NCBI GenBank assembly: GCA_003523085.1
Contig: DPHD01000051.1
Span: 1-27,741 of the forward strand
Source: Oceanospirillaceae bacterium
GTDB lineage: Bacteria; Pseudomonadota; Gammaproteobacteria; Pseudomonadales; Balneatricaceae
Length of the DNA: 27,741 bases
Direction of reading: 5' to 3'
Part shown: one piece after another, positions 1-6,892 of the stretch
How positions within the stretch are numbered: the first letter of the stretch is position 1
Layout of the letters: every line of letters begins with the position of its first letter
Made by a program: the position numbers and the translations under genes
The notes under the pieces: model-generated
Told to the model about the DNA's origin: nothing
What the model saw: the letters and a program-made list of their open reading frames with translations, nothing else
The model's database searches: none

Positions 1-344
1 AGTGCGCCTAATGTGTGGCCTCGTTCATTGTGGATCAACACCCCACCCGGTACGGGAATCATTTTGCCGTCTAAGGCTGCGTTTGCAGTGACGATAAAAT
101 AAGGCTGAGCTTCGGCCCTGGCCATTTGTGCACTGCCTGGCATGCCTAACATCACCACACCATAGGCTTTGGCTTGGGCGATAGCAAAACGGCCTGGCGA
201 GGCGCCGTCTTGGCGTTCAAATGCCTTAACGTGGCCGCCGCTGTCGAGTACGACTACGGATAACGGGTTGAGTCCAAGTGCCTTGCCTTTGGTAAGGGTG
301 GCATTAATGATGCGCTTTGAGCGGCTTAATGATAGTTCAGCCAT
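1..344 (-). CDS. GlcG/HbpS-like (DUF336) heme-binding family protein, C-terminus beyond the window
   Basis: Partial gene; 114 codons are visible from an ATG at 344-342, and the 3' end lies off the left edge. The protein starts MAELSLSRSKRIINATL and carries the family hallmarks VVVLDSGGHVKAFER and, near the edge, IPVPGGVLIHN. GlcG/HbpS proteins are small alpha/beta proteins, some of which bind heme; GlcG of the glycolate operon has no firmly assigned activity. The start is supported by GGGAG at 355-351 on the minus strand, 6 nt before the ATG. This ribosome site lies in one arm of a strong inverted repeat (343-401). The gene follows the ThDP enzyme gene by 135 nt in the same direction, so they may be co-transcribed with an extra control step. 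The family call is secure; the function is not. Confidence 0.85.
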   Translation of the reverse strand, partial: MAELSLSRSKRIINATLTKGKALGLNPLSVVVLDSGGHVKAFERQDGASPGRFAIAQAKAYGVVMLGMPGSAQMARAEAQPYFIVTANAALDGKMIPVPGGVLIHNERGHTLGA

Positions 345-401
345 GATGGGCTCCCAATGGGGTGGCTTGGTTGCCACAGATTTTATTATTGGGAGCATCA
401 T
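343..401 (-). promoter_or_regulatory. Hairpin that could sequester the RBS and start codon of the GlcG-like gene
   Basis: Read on the minus strand, ATGATGCTCCCAAT (401-388) is complementary to ATTGGGAGCCCATCAT (358-343) apart from a 2-nt bulge. A second small stem (GTGGC 377-373 with GCCAC 366-362) sits inside the loop. The 3' arm contains both the GGGAG ribosome site and the first two bases of the ATG. In the folded RNA both would be paired. Complementarity is seen directly; a regulatory role (translation control, or simply a read-through attenuator after the ThDP gene) is inference. There is no U-tract, so an intrinsic terminator is unlikely. Confidence 0.45.
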
Positions 402-479
402 AGCCGAGTTAGGCGGGCTTAATTAGCCTGCATTCGACTTTAGTAGGGTCTAAACGGCCATATTCATCATCCACATGGA

Positions 480-2150
480 TTATGCACCGTCGCGAATTTG
501 GTTTAAGGTGCGGTTTGGTGTTAGCGCTTGCGGGTCTAGCTTAATGTGAATTAAGGCCGGTATTGCAGCCGCTATGGCATCATTTAACGCCAGAGGAAAC
601 TGGTCTGTGTGGGTCACTTGGGTGGCAAAGGCACCATAAGCCTTGGCCAGCGCGCAAAAGTCTGGGTTAACCAAGTCTGTAGCACTAACACGGCTGGGAA
701 AGTGCTGTTCCTGGTGCATACGAATGGTGCCGTACATGCCGTTATCAATCACCAATACAATAATACTGGCCTGTGCTTGCACGGCGGTGCCAAATTCTTG
801 CATGGTCATTTGGAAACAGCCATCACCGGCAAAACAAACCACGGTTTTATGAGGATGGGCAATTTTGGCCGCAACAGCTGCCGGCAAACCATACCCCATA
901 GAGCCGCTAGTGGGTGCTAACTGCGTACCATAGTGGCTGAACTTCCAAAACCGATGAATCCATGTGGCATAGTTGCCAGCGCCGTTGGTGATAATGCTAT
1001 CGGCGGGTAGGCTGCTGCTTAAGTGGGCCATAACGGCGGGCATTTGCACCGCACCTGGGTGGGCCTGAGTCGGTAGCCTAGACCACAGTTGGTAATTGTT
1101 ATGGCAGGTGGCCACATGGTCTACACGGGCTTGAGCAGGCGCAGCAGTGGGAGACAGCTCACATAGCCCTGCGGCCAATGCCTTAGGACTGGCATGGATG
1201 GCCAAGTCGGCACGGTACACTCGCCCTAGCTCTTCTGCCGAGGCATGGATATGAATCAGTTGTTGGCGCGCACCTTGAACACCCAATAACTCATAATTCT
1301 GCGATGGCACCTCTGAGAAGCGCCCCCCCATAAGGATGACTAAATCGGCATCAGCAATGGCGGCTTTAAGTTGAGGATTAATGCCTAAACCCACGTCGCC
1401 CGCATAATGGGGGTGATGATGATTAAACAACATTTGGCGTCGGAACGAACAGGCCACGGGCACGGCAAACGCTTCAGCAAAGGTTTCAACCTGGGCCACA
1501 GACTCAGCACACCAGCGGCTCCCGCCTAACACTAGAATAGGCTTGCTGGCTTGCTCCACCATGTGCGCCATGTGCTGCATATCGGCTTGGCTTGGGTAGG
1601 TCTGCAAGCTGGTAAAAGGTTTAATCTCGACGCTGGCGGCGGTGCCCGATAAGGTGTCTTCTGGCAATACTAAGACCACCGGGCCCGGGCGGCCGCTGGT
1701 AGCCACAGACCAGGCGCGGCTCACCATTTCGGTAATGCGCTCAGTGGAGTCTATTTCTGCCACCCATTTGGCCATGGAACCGAGGTATTGGCCATAATCC
1801 ACCTCTTGAAAGGCTTCACGGTGGCGCAACTGGCTGTTGATTTGGCCAATAAATAAAATCATCGGCGTGGAGTCTTGCTGGGCCACATGGATACCGGCAC
1901 TGGCATTGGTCGCACCTGGGCCACGGGTTACAAAACAAATGCCGGGAGTACCGTGGAGTTTACCCCAGGCTTCTGCCATCATGGCTGCACCGCCTTCTTG
2001 GCGGGCACTGGTGGCGGTAATGGGGCTGTCGTGCAGCGCGTCTAAAACTTCTAAATAGCTTTCGCCAGGCACACAAAATAATTGTTTAACGCCGTGGGCT
2101 TCTAAAGCGTCTACAACGAGTTGGCCGCCTGATTTCATATGAGTAGTCAT
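480..2150 (-). CDS. Acetolactate synthase-like thiamine diphosphate (ThDP) enzyme, substrate unknown
   Basis: A 556-residue protein of the acetolactate synthase/benzoylformate decarboxylase superfamily (COG0028). The N-terminal Pyr domain shows FCVPGESYLEVLDAL and the ThDP-activating glutamate in RQEGGAAMMAEAWGKL (E52), followed by TRGPGATNASAGIHVAQQDS. A central FAD/nucleotide-fold-like domain includes VLGGSRW and VILMGGRFSE. The C-terminal PP domain has SMGYGLPAA and the Mg/ThDP motif GDGCFQ (from 442) to DNGMYG (N471). Length is normal for the family. No small regulatory subunit gene follows, so I do not call it IlvB/IlvI. It starts 19 nt after the astA stop with GGAA upstream of the ATG, suggesting an astA-led operon. 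The reaction may be a decarboxylation or carboligation of a 2-oxo acid; the substrate cannot be read from the sequence. Confidence 0.88.
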   Translation of the reverse strand: MTTHMKSGGQLVVDALEAHGVKQLFCVPGESYLEVLDALHDSPITATSARQEGGAAMMAEAWGKLHGTPGICFVTRGPGATNASAGIHVAQQDSTPMILFIGQINSQLRHREAFQEVDYGQYLGSMAKWVAEIDSTERITEMVSRAWSVATSGRPGPVVLVLPEDTLSGTAASVEIKPFTSLQTYPSQADMQHMAHMVEQASKPILVLGGSRWCAESVAQVETFAEAFAVPVACSFRRQMLFNHHHPHYAGDVGLGINPQLKAAIADADLVILMGGRFSEVPSQNYELLGVQGARQQLIHIHASAEELGRVYRADLAIHASPKALAAGLCELSPTAAPAQARVDHVATCHNNYQLWSRLPTQAHPGAVQMPAVMAHLSSSLPADSIITNGAGNYATWIHRFWKFSHYGTQLAPTSGSMGYGLPAAVAAKIAHPHKTVVCFAGDGCFQMTMQEFGTAVQAQASIIVLVIDNGMYGTIRMHQEQHFPSRVSATDLVNPDFCALAKAYGAFATQVTHTDQFPLALNDAIAAAIPALIHIKLDPQALTPNRTLNQIRDGA

Positions 2151-2169
2151 GTGTGGTTCCGTTGGTCAG

Positions 2170-3216
2170 TTACAGGCGTTGAAGTGTTTTGTAATATGCC
2201 TCTACCGCCACTAGGCGGCATAGGCTTTGTTCTGTGAGGTGCAGGCCGGTGGCAGTTTCATCACTAATAATCGCCTTGCCCTGATCATCAAATGACACGG
2301 GCACAATGCTGCTACGAAAGTTTTCTAGTTCAGTGTTGCTGATTAAAAATAACTCGGCATCGTCCTTTGGAGGGGCTATCTTCACTTTGAATATGGCGCT
2401 GTTTTTAACCGAACTGACGTCCTTGAGCTGCGACTCAACTGTAGGGCCAGCATCAAAAATATCCACATAACCGATGTGCTGAAAGCCTTCCTTTTCCAAC
2501 AGCCGTAATGCCGGTTTGGTTTTTTCGTGCACATGGCTAATGACCGCTTGGGCTTCTGGGCTGAGTAGGTTCACATACAGTGGGTATTTAGGCATCAGTT
2601 CTGCAATAAATACTTTGTTACCCAAGCCCACTAGGTAGTCGGCTTGCTTAAATTCCATGGAGAAAAAGTGGGTGCCCAACCAATGCCAAAACGGCGAGTT
2701 GCCCGAGGCATCATTAACGCCGCGCATTTCGGCAATCACTTTGCTGCCAAAGCGCTCGGCAAATTGCGCCATAAATAAGAAGCGGCTTTTAGATAGTAAA
2801 CGGCCATTGGTGCCGTTGCGGTGTGACTCTTGCAGAAACAAGGTACACACTTCGGCGCAGCCCGTGTAATGGTTGCACAAGGTGAGCACTTCCATTTTGT
2901 TGTGTACTTCGAGGGTGGGTGATGCGTGTACTACGGTTTGGCGATGATAGTGATAGAAGGGGGCGCGGGTGCCCACGCTGGCTTCAATAGCCGTGGTGCC
3001 CATCACTTCGCCGGTTTCTGTGTCTTCTAGTACAAACAGATAACCTTCGTCGTCGGGCGCGTCTAAGGGTTTAGCAAAAGACGCCACGGAGCGTGCAATT
3101 TTTTCCTTAAGAACGTCGCGGTTAATGGGTAGGGAGGTAAAACCTACACCAGAATCTACGGCAATTTGATACAAAGCGTCTTGGTCTTGTGGACCGATAG
3201 GACGGATAACTAACAT
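2170..3216 (-). CDS. astA: Arginine N-succinyltransferase
   Basis: AstA transfers succinyl from succinyl-CoA to the alpha-amino group of arginine, the first step of the AST arginine catabolic pathway in the cytoplasm. The 348-residue product begins MLVIRPIGPQDQDALYQIA as is typical of the family, and has the GNAT-like core with SHRNGTNGRLLSKSRFLF, VIAEMRGVNDASGNSPFWHW and the conserved C-terminal FDAGPTVE. Length matches E. coli AstA (344). The reading frame is open 64 codons further upstream, but that extension overlaps a degenerate panE fragment and lacks family similarity, so I choose the internal ATG at 3216. No astC, astD, astB or astE lies next to it, so the rest of the pathway must be elsewhere. 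Downstream is the ThDP enzyme gene, 19 nt away. Confidence 0.95.
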   Translation of the reverse strand: MLVIRPIGPQDQDALYQIAVDSGVGFTSLPINRDVLKEKIARSVASFAKPLDAPDDEGYLFVLEDTETGEVMGTTAIEASVGTRAPFYHYHRQTVVHASPTLEVHNKMEVLTLCNHYTGCAEVCTLFLQESHRNGTNGRLLSKSRFLFMAQFAERFGSKVIAEMRGVNDASGNSPFWHWLGTHFFSMEFKQADYLVGLGNKVFIAELMPKYPLYVNLLSPEAQAVISHVHEKTKPALRLLEKEGFQHIGYVDIFDAGPTVESQLKDVSSVKNSAIFKVKIAPPKDDAELFLISNTELENFRSSIVPVSFDDQGKAIISDETATGLHLTEQSLCRLVAVEAYYKTLQRL

Positions 3217-3249
3217 TTTGAGCCAGCCATAAGTAACCAATAAAGGCTT

Positions 3250-3280
3250 ATTATACGGTGTGTTACCTATTTGAGGACAA
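3250..3280 (-). promoter_or_regulatory. Candidate sigma-70 promoter of astA
   Basis: On the minus strand a perfect TATAAT lies at 3255-3250, with TTGTCC at 3280-3275 as a weak -35 box (spacing 19, longer than ideal). The predicted start of transcription is about 25-30 nt upstream of the astA ATG, which fits. The -10 is seen directly; promoter activity is inferred. Confidence 0.45.
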
Positions 3281-3283
3281 GGC

Positions 3284-3364
3284 TTAAGTTGCACAAATGC
3301 GTCGTAAATCTTCGCAAACCTGTTTGTGGTCCGTGCAAGGTAGGCGATACAGGGCGTCTTGTCG
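3284..3364 (-). pseudogene. Duplicated 3'-end fragment of panE
   Basis: In the minus frame that is closed by TAA at 3286-3284, the reading gives QDALYRLPCTDHKQVCEDL followed by RRICAT and stop. This matches the C-terminus of the neighbouring PanE-like protein (GALYRLPCAGHKQVCEDL then RRLNY). An in-frame stop (3367-3365) lies directly upstream, so it is only a fragment. At DNA level 3303-3362 matches 3781-3840 with 5 substitutions in 60. Both copies have the same orientation and flank the DUF1640 gene. This is a residue of a duplication or of recombination with a related panE allele. Confidence 0.8.
3303..3362 (-). repeat. Direct repeat, copy 1 (of 3781-3840)
   Basis: Sixty bases identical at 55 positions to 3781-3840, in the same orientation, with starts 478 bp apart. 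Copy 2 is inside the 3' end of panE; copy 1 is the orphan fragment upstream of astA. The enclosed segment holds the DUF1640 gene and its putative promoter. Confidence 0.85.
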
Positions 3365-3431
3365 TTATATCCACGGGTGAGTGTGAGCAAGATGCAGGCT
3401 TGCAGCATTATGAAAACACATCGGGAAATTG

Positions 3432-3437
3432 TATAAT
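3432..3437 (+). promoter_or_regulatory. -10 box of a candidate promoter for the DUF1640 gene
   Basis: A perfect TATAAT precedes the DUF1640 ATG by 26 nt. The best -35 candidate is TTATGA at 3408-3413 (18-nt spacer), which is weak. The box points away from the astA promoter, so the two genes are divergently expressed across the panE fragment. Confidence 0.4.
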
Positions 3438-3463
3438 CAGCGATATCTGCTAAAATTTAAGGC

Positions 3464-3706
3464 ATGACGACTATCACATTCGACACACTCAAATATTCGC
3501 GCAAGTTAAAAGCTGGTGGGTTCACAGAAGAACAAGCCGAAGCCGAAGCCAGCGCACTTGCCGGTGCTCTTTCAGAAGCACTAGAGACTCAGCTCGCGAC
3601 TAAGACCGACATCAATGACGTTAAATCGGACTTGCGCGTGGTGAAGTGGATGATAGTGCTAGTCATCGCTGTTAACGTTTTGCCCGTTCTGAAAGATCTC
3701 TTTTAA
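3464..3706 (+). CDS. DUF1640-type small membrane-anchored coiled-coil protein
   Basis: An 80-residue protein beginning MTTITFDTLKYSRKLKAGGF, the typical opening of DUF1640 (CCDC90/MCU-regulator-like) proteins. An alanine/glutamate-rich helical stretch (residues 20-45) and LATKTDINDVKSDLRVVKW suggest a coiled coil. A single C-terminal membrane helix follows (about 60-75, MIVLVIAVNVLPVL). Bacterial members have no settled function. The start is fixed by family similarity although the Shine-Dalgarno-like AAGG (3459-3462) ends only 1 nt before the ATG, closer than normal. The gene lies between two direct copies of the panE tail, which suggests it was inserted or carried along in a duplication. 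Confidence 0.8.
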   Translation: MTTITFDTLKYSRKLKAGGFTEEQAEAEASALAGALSEALETQLATKTDINDVKSDLRVVKWMIVLVIAVNVLPVLKDLF

Positions 3707-3743
3707 AATTGCTGCTGGGTGCATGTTGGGCTAAGTTTTTGGA

Positions 3744-4712
3744 CTAATGTGGAAGTTTTGGAATGCAGTAGTTCAAACGCCGTAAATCTTCGCAAACCTG
3801 TTTGTGGCCCGCGCAAGGCAGGCGATACAGGGCCCCTTGTTGAATAATATAGCCGTTAATAGCGTCGATCTCCGTAGTACGGCCTGCCAGGCAGTCTTGT
3901 AACATGGACGACTTGTTGTGGGCGGTTTGTTGTAATACTCGCCGGCTGCTGTTGAGCAAACCTTGGCCCATGGGCACCACCCCTTCTCGGGCCATTACGT
4001 CTTGGGTTTCTGCACACAATTGTTGCAACCGCGGCCAAGCGGTCGGGTGATCAATTAACGCACCGTTAGAGCACTGGTAGATGGCCGTAAGCGCGTTAAT
4101 CACACTATTGATCGCCAGTTTGTGCCAAAGTGGTACTCTAATGTCGGTGTGCCATGCTAACTTGAGGCTGGGCGGCTGTTCTAGATGATCTAATAACCCA
4201 TGTATAGCGGGTGGGATTTCAGCGTTGTTTAAGTGGTCACTAAAGCTACCAATTAAGGTTTGGCCCACACCCGCTCGTACCACATCAAAAGGGCCTTGGC
4301 GCCAGGCGCCATCGGTGCTGGTGGCACAATAAATGTTGGCCTTAGGCAAGGTCATTTGTAACTCGTGAGCACTGCCCATACCATTTTGCAGCAATACTAT
4401 AATGGCATTATCGGCTAACTGGTTACGCCATGGCAGCACCGCGGCTAAGGTAGTATAGGCCTTACAACAGACAAGTAGGTGGTGGATAGTCTTGGGCGGC
4501 TGCGAGGGGGTAAACGCCTGAGGATTGGCCACCCATGTTTGCTCACTATCCAACAAGTGGATGCCATCTGCCGCTTGATACTGATCCAGTTGCTGCTCAT
4601 CCTTGAGCAATAGGCTCACGGGCACGCCGTGCTGAGCGAAACTGCTAGCCCAAAGGCTGCCAATAGCACCAACACCGGATATGTGCCAAGGGTAGGATGA
4701 AGGACGAGTCAT
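3744..4712 (-). CDS. panE: 2-dehydropantoate 2-reductase family protein (ketopantoate reductase-like)
   Basis: Ketopantoate reductase makes D-pantoate from 2-dehydropantoate with NADPH in the pantothenate/CoA pathway; several family members act on other 2-oxo acids. The 322-residue protein has the N-terminal dinucleotide motif GVGAIGSLWASSF (from about residue 14), LLVCCKAYTTLAAV, and LLQNGMGSAHELQ in the Rossmann domain. The helical C-terminal domain contains PLWHKLAINSVINALTAIY with the conserved Lys/Asn pair, and EIDAINGYI. Length is close to PanE of E. coli (303) with a slightly extended tail. The last 35 codons are duplicated upstream of astA. The yajQ gene starts divergently 66 nt away. 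PanE is the best name, but paralogous specificity cannot be excluded. Confidence 0.85.
   Translation of the reverse strand: MTRPSSYPWHISGVGAIGSLWASSFAQHGVPVSLLLKDEQQLDQYQAADGIHLLDSEQTWVANPQAFTPSQPPKTIHHLLVCCKAYTTLAAVLPWRNQLADNAIIVLLQNGMGSAHELQMTLPKANIYCATSTDGAWRQGPFDVVRAGVGQTLIGSFSDHLNNAEIPPAIHGLLDHLEQPPSLKLAWHTDIRVPLWHKLAINSVINALTAIYQCSNGALIDHPTAWPRLQQLCAETQDVMAREGVVPMGQGLLNSSRRVLQQTAHNKSSMLQDCLAGRTTEIDAINGYIIQQGALYRLPCAGHKQVCEDLRRLNYCIPKLPH
3781..3840 (-). repeat. Direct repeat, copy 2, within the panE 3' end
   Basis: This is the functional copy of the 60-bp repeat described at 3303-3362 and encodes part of the C-terminal helix of PanE. Because this copy is inside an intact gene, it is the likely source and the other copy the derived scar. 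Confidence 0.85.
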
Positions 4713-4778
4713 GGGTTACAATATTACCATTATAGTTTGTGCCCTATTTTAACCTATTTTTAATTAAGGAATTTGCTA

Positions 4779-5261
4779 ATGCCATCATTTGACGTGGTTT
4801 CTGAACTGGACGCCCACGAAGTGTCCAACGCGCTGGACCAAGCTAACCGCGAAGTAACCACCCGTTATGACTTTAAGGGCGTTAACGCTAGCTTTGATCA
4901 AGGCGAAGACATGGTGACCATGCGCGCCGACGTGGAGTTCCAATTGCAGCAAATGTTGCCCATTTTGCACGAAAAACTGATCAAGCGGGGTATTGATATC
5001 CGTTGTTTGGAGGTTAAAGACCCAGAAACCACCAATATGAAGAGCAGCCAAGTGGTGTTGATGAAGTCGGGTTTAGAAAAAGAACTGGCTAAAAAAGTGG
5101 TGAAGTTCCTCAAAGAGAAGAAGCTTAAAGTGCAAAGCCAAGTGCAGGGCGATCAAGTGCGGGTGACGGGCAAAAAACGCGACGACCTACAACAAGCCAT
5201 TGCCGCTTTGCGCGAAGGTGAGTTCGACATGCCGCTCCAGTTTACTAACTTCAGAGACTAA
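4779..5261 (+). CDS. yajQ: YajQ family nucleotide-binding protein (DUF520)
   Basis: A 160-residue cytosolic protein starting MPSFDVVSELDAHEVSNAL and containing EVTTRYDFKG, the signature of the family. The C-terminal half has LKVQSQVQGDQVRVTGKKRDDLQ. YajQ relatives bind nucleotides and tRNA, and a Xanthomonas member binds cyclic di-GMP; the role in this organism is not known. ATG 4779 is preferred over an upstream in-frame TTG (4773), because AAGGA at 4766-4770 sits 8 nt before it and the family N-terminus starts here. It is divergent from panE. Confidence 0.95.
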   Translation: MPSFDVVSELDAHEVSNALDQANREVTTRYDFKGVNASFDQGEDMVTMRADVEFQLQQMLPILHEKLIKRGIDIRCLEVKDPETTNMKSSQVVLMKSGLEKELAKKVVKFLKEKKLKVQSQVQGDQVRVTGKKRDDLQQAIAALREGEFDMPLQFTNFRD

Positions 5262-5303
5262 ACCTCTTCGCCTCTGTGTATTATAAAAGGACTTAAACAG
5301 CTT

Positions 5304-6521
5304 ATGACTACCCCAGTAAAACTCGTCAGTTTTGTGGTTTTTTGTGCCTGCCTGTTGCTTGCCGTTAACTTTGGTATGCGCTCTTCGTTTGGCTTTTTTA
5401 TGGCGCCTATTTCTAGCGAATTTGGTTATGGCCGCGAGGTGTTTGCCTTCTCCTTGGCCTTACAGAACTTATGTTGGGGTTTGTTTCAGCCAATTGCGGG
5501 TGCCATTGCCGATCGTTTTGGTACGGTAAAATCCATTGTTATCGGTTCCTTAGCCTATGCCCTAGGTTTATACATCACCGCTACCGCCGGAGACCACTGG
5601 GACTTACATATTGGTGCGGGTATTCTTGTGGGTATGGGTATTGCGGGCACCGGGTTTGGCGTAGTATTGCCGGCTTTGGCAAGGATGGTGACCGAAGAAA
5701 AACGTGGTTTTGCCCTCGGTTTAGGCACCGCGGCAGGTTCGTTTGGCCAGTTGCTGGTGATCCCCGTAGCGCAAGAGTTTATCACCACCTACGGTTGGCA
5801 AATTGCGTTACTCATACTGGCTTCAGGCTCTTTGTGTATGTTACTGCTTTCAGTACCATTTCGTGGCGACTCGCAACAACGTAATGCCGTCAGTGCCGAT
5901 GATCAACAAACCTTAAACCAAGCGCTAAAAGAAGCCGGTGGCCATGTACATTATTGGTTATTAATTGCCGGGTTTTTTGTCTGCGGTTTTCAGTTGGCCT
6001 TTATCACCGTACACATGCCAGCCTACTTGTCCGATAATGGATTTGGAGCTCATGTGGCGGTCATTAGTTTGTCGCTTATTGGCTTGTTTAATATTTTTGG
6101 CTGTTTGTTGTTCGGCGCTTGGTCTAGCAAATACTCTAAAAAGAACTTGTTGGGTATTATTTACTTTTTTCGTGCAGCGGCCATTGCCGCCTTTATGCTG
6201 GCGCCTATTAGCACCACCAGTGTGTACCTTTTTTCTATTGTTACGGGCTTTTTATGGCTGGCCACAATTCCACCTACATCCGGTTTAGTGGCACAAATGT
6301 TTGGCCTTAAACACATGGGCAGTTTGTACGGCATTGTCTTCTTAAACCACCAACTGGGCTCATTTTTGGGGGTTTGGATTGGTGGGTATTTATATGACAC
6401 GACGGGTAACTACGACAAAGTATGGTGGGCGGCAGCCATCATTGCGCTGATCACAGCGGCCATCCACATTGTCATTGATGAACGGCCTGTGGCGCGGCTT
6501 AGACCAGCTACGCTGGCCTGA
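5304..6521 (+). CDS. Major facilitator superfamily (MFS) transporter, monocarboxylate/oxalate-type
   Basis: A 405-residue inner-membrane protein with about 12 hydrophobic segments. The loop after helix 2 holds the MFS motif variant GAIADRFGTVKSI. A cytoplasmic loop near residues 190-215 (DSQQRNAVSADDQQTLNQAL) separates the two six-helix halves. Conserved segments such as FGMRSSFGFFMAPISSEFG and ATIPPTSGLVAQMFGLKHMG resemble the MCT/OFA-like branch that moves small organic anions; the substrate is inferred only at that level. A ribosome site AAAAGGA (5285-5291) lies 12 nt upstream. It follows yajQ by 42 nt; co-transcription is possible. Confidence 0.85.
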   Translation: MTTPVKLVSFVVFCACLLLAVNFGMRSSFGFFMAPISSEFGYGREVFAFSLALQNLCWGLFQPIAGAIADRFGTVKSIVIGSLAYALGLYITATAGDHWDLHIGAGILVGMGIAGTGFGVVLPALARMVTEEKRGFALGLGTAAGSFGQLLVIPVAQEFITTYGWQIALLILASGSLCMLLLSVPFRGDSQQRNAVSADDQQTLNQALKEAGGHVHYWLLIAGFFVCGFQLAFITVHMPAYLSDNGFGAHVAVISLSLIGLFNIFGCLLFGAWSSKYSKKNLLGIIYFFRAAAIAAFMLAPISTTSVYLFSIVTGFLWLATIPPTSGLVAQMFGLKHMGSLYGIVFLNHQLGSFLGVWIGGYLYDTTGNYDKVWWAAAIIALITAAIHIVIDERPVARLRPATLA

Positions 6522-6530
6522 GTCATGTCA

Positions 6531-6544
6531 GGGGTCAGGTCCCC
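6531..6544. repeat. REP-like short motif GGGGTCAGGTCCCC
   Basis: The 14-nt motif GGGGTCAGGTCCCC resembles sequences I recall near REP-associated tyrosine transposase (RAYT) genes in gammaproteobacteria. Only one copy occurs here and no transposase gene is present. It lies between the MFS stop and the truncated 5' end of hicA, so it may mark the deletion breakpoint. The attribution is from memory and uncertain. Confidence 0.3.
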
Positions 6545-6594
6545 AGCTTTTGGTAGGCTTTCAGTGCCCCTGTATTGGTTTTAAAGCAAGGTAA

Positions 6595-6681
6595 TACCGC
6601 CCTCACCCTCGGAAAGAAGCATTAGGTTATCGGGTCAAAGCCGTGCGAGAATTTTTGACTAACACAGGCTTCAAGCCATGA
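6595..6681 (+). pseudogene. hicA toxin remnant (C-terminal part only)
   Basis: In the frame ending TGA at 6679-6681 there are 28 sense codons reading PHPRKEALGYRVKAVREFL and ending GFKP. This matches the C-terminus of HicA mRNA interferases (pattern RPHPxKExxxYxVKxVREFL). An in-frame TAA at 6592-6594 stands directly before it, and the N-terminal half with the double-stranded RNA-binding fold and catalytic His is absent. The TGA overlaps the hicB ATG as ATGA, as expected for an intact hicAB operon. The toxin is therefore dead. Confidence 0.75.
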
Positions 6682-6881
6682 TTATGATGAAATATTTAGG
6701 TTATGCAGCCCGCGTTGATTTTGATCAGGAAGATCGGATTTTTGTGGGCCGCGTGGCAGGTATTGACGATATTGTAGTGTTTCACGGTAACTCGGCGGTC
6801 GCTATGACATCTAAAATAGAAGGCAAAAGCATCAACCAATGGGCAGCAGAGGTGTTAGGCAAAGCTGCCCACGTGAGTTAA
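6678..6881 (+). pseudogene. hicB antitoxin with internal in-frame deletion
   Basis: The 67-codon frame begins MIMMKYLGYAARVDFDQED and continues IFVGRVAGIDDIVVFHG, the usual HicB N-terminal half. It then jumps straight to EGKSINQWAAEVLGKAAH, the usual end of the C-terminal ribbon-helix-helix/Arc-type domain. Typical HicB proteins of this type are about 110 residues, so roughly 45 residues in the middle are missing without breaking the frame. A short protein may still be made, but the fold is probably lost. The true start may be the ATG at 6684 or 6687. The gene overlaps the hicA remnant by 4 nt. Confidence 0.75.
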
Positions 6882-6892
6882 TTATTCCTTAC

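Noticed and set aside
169..426. Plus-strand open frame at the left end
   Set aside because: Antisense to the GlcG/HbpS-like gene, whose protein signatures are clear.
409..474. Short minus-strand frame from GTG with a protein-like reading (DDEYGRLDPTKVECRLIKPA) after the ThDP gene stop
   Set aside because: Only 22 codons, no ribosome site, in a different frame from both neighbours; composition could be chance.
3217..3408. N-terminal extension of AstA by 64 codons
   Set aside because: It overlaps the panE fragment in another frame, lacks AstA similarity, and the family start is at 3216.
5471..5884. Long plus-strand open frame within the MFS gene
   Set aside because: It is a shifted frame of the transporter gene with low-complexity translation.
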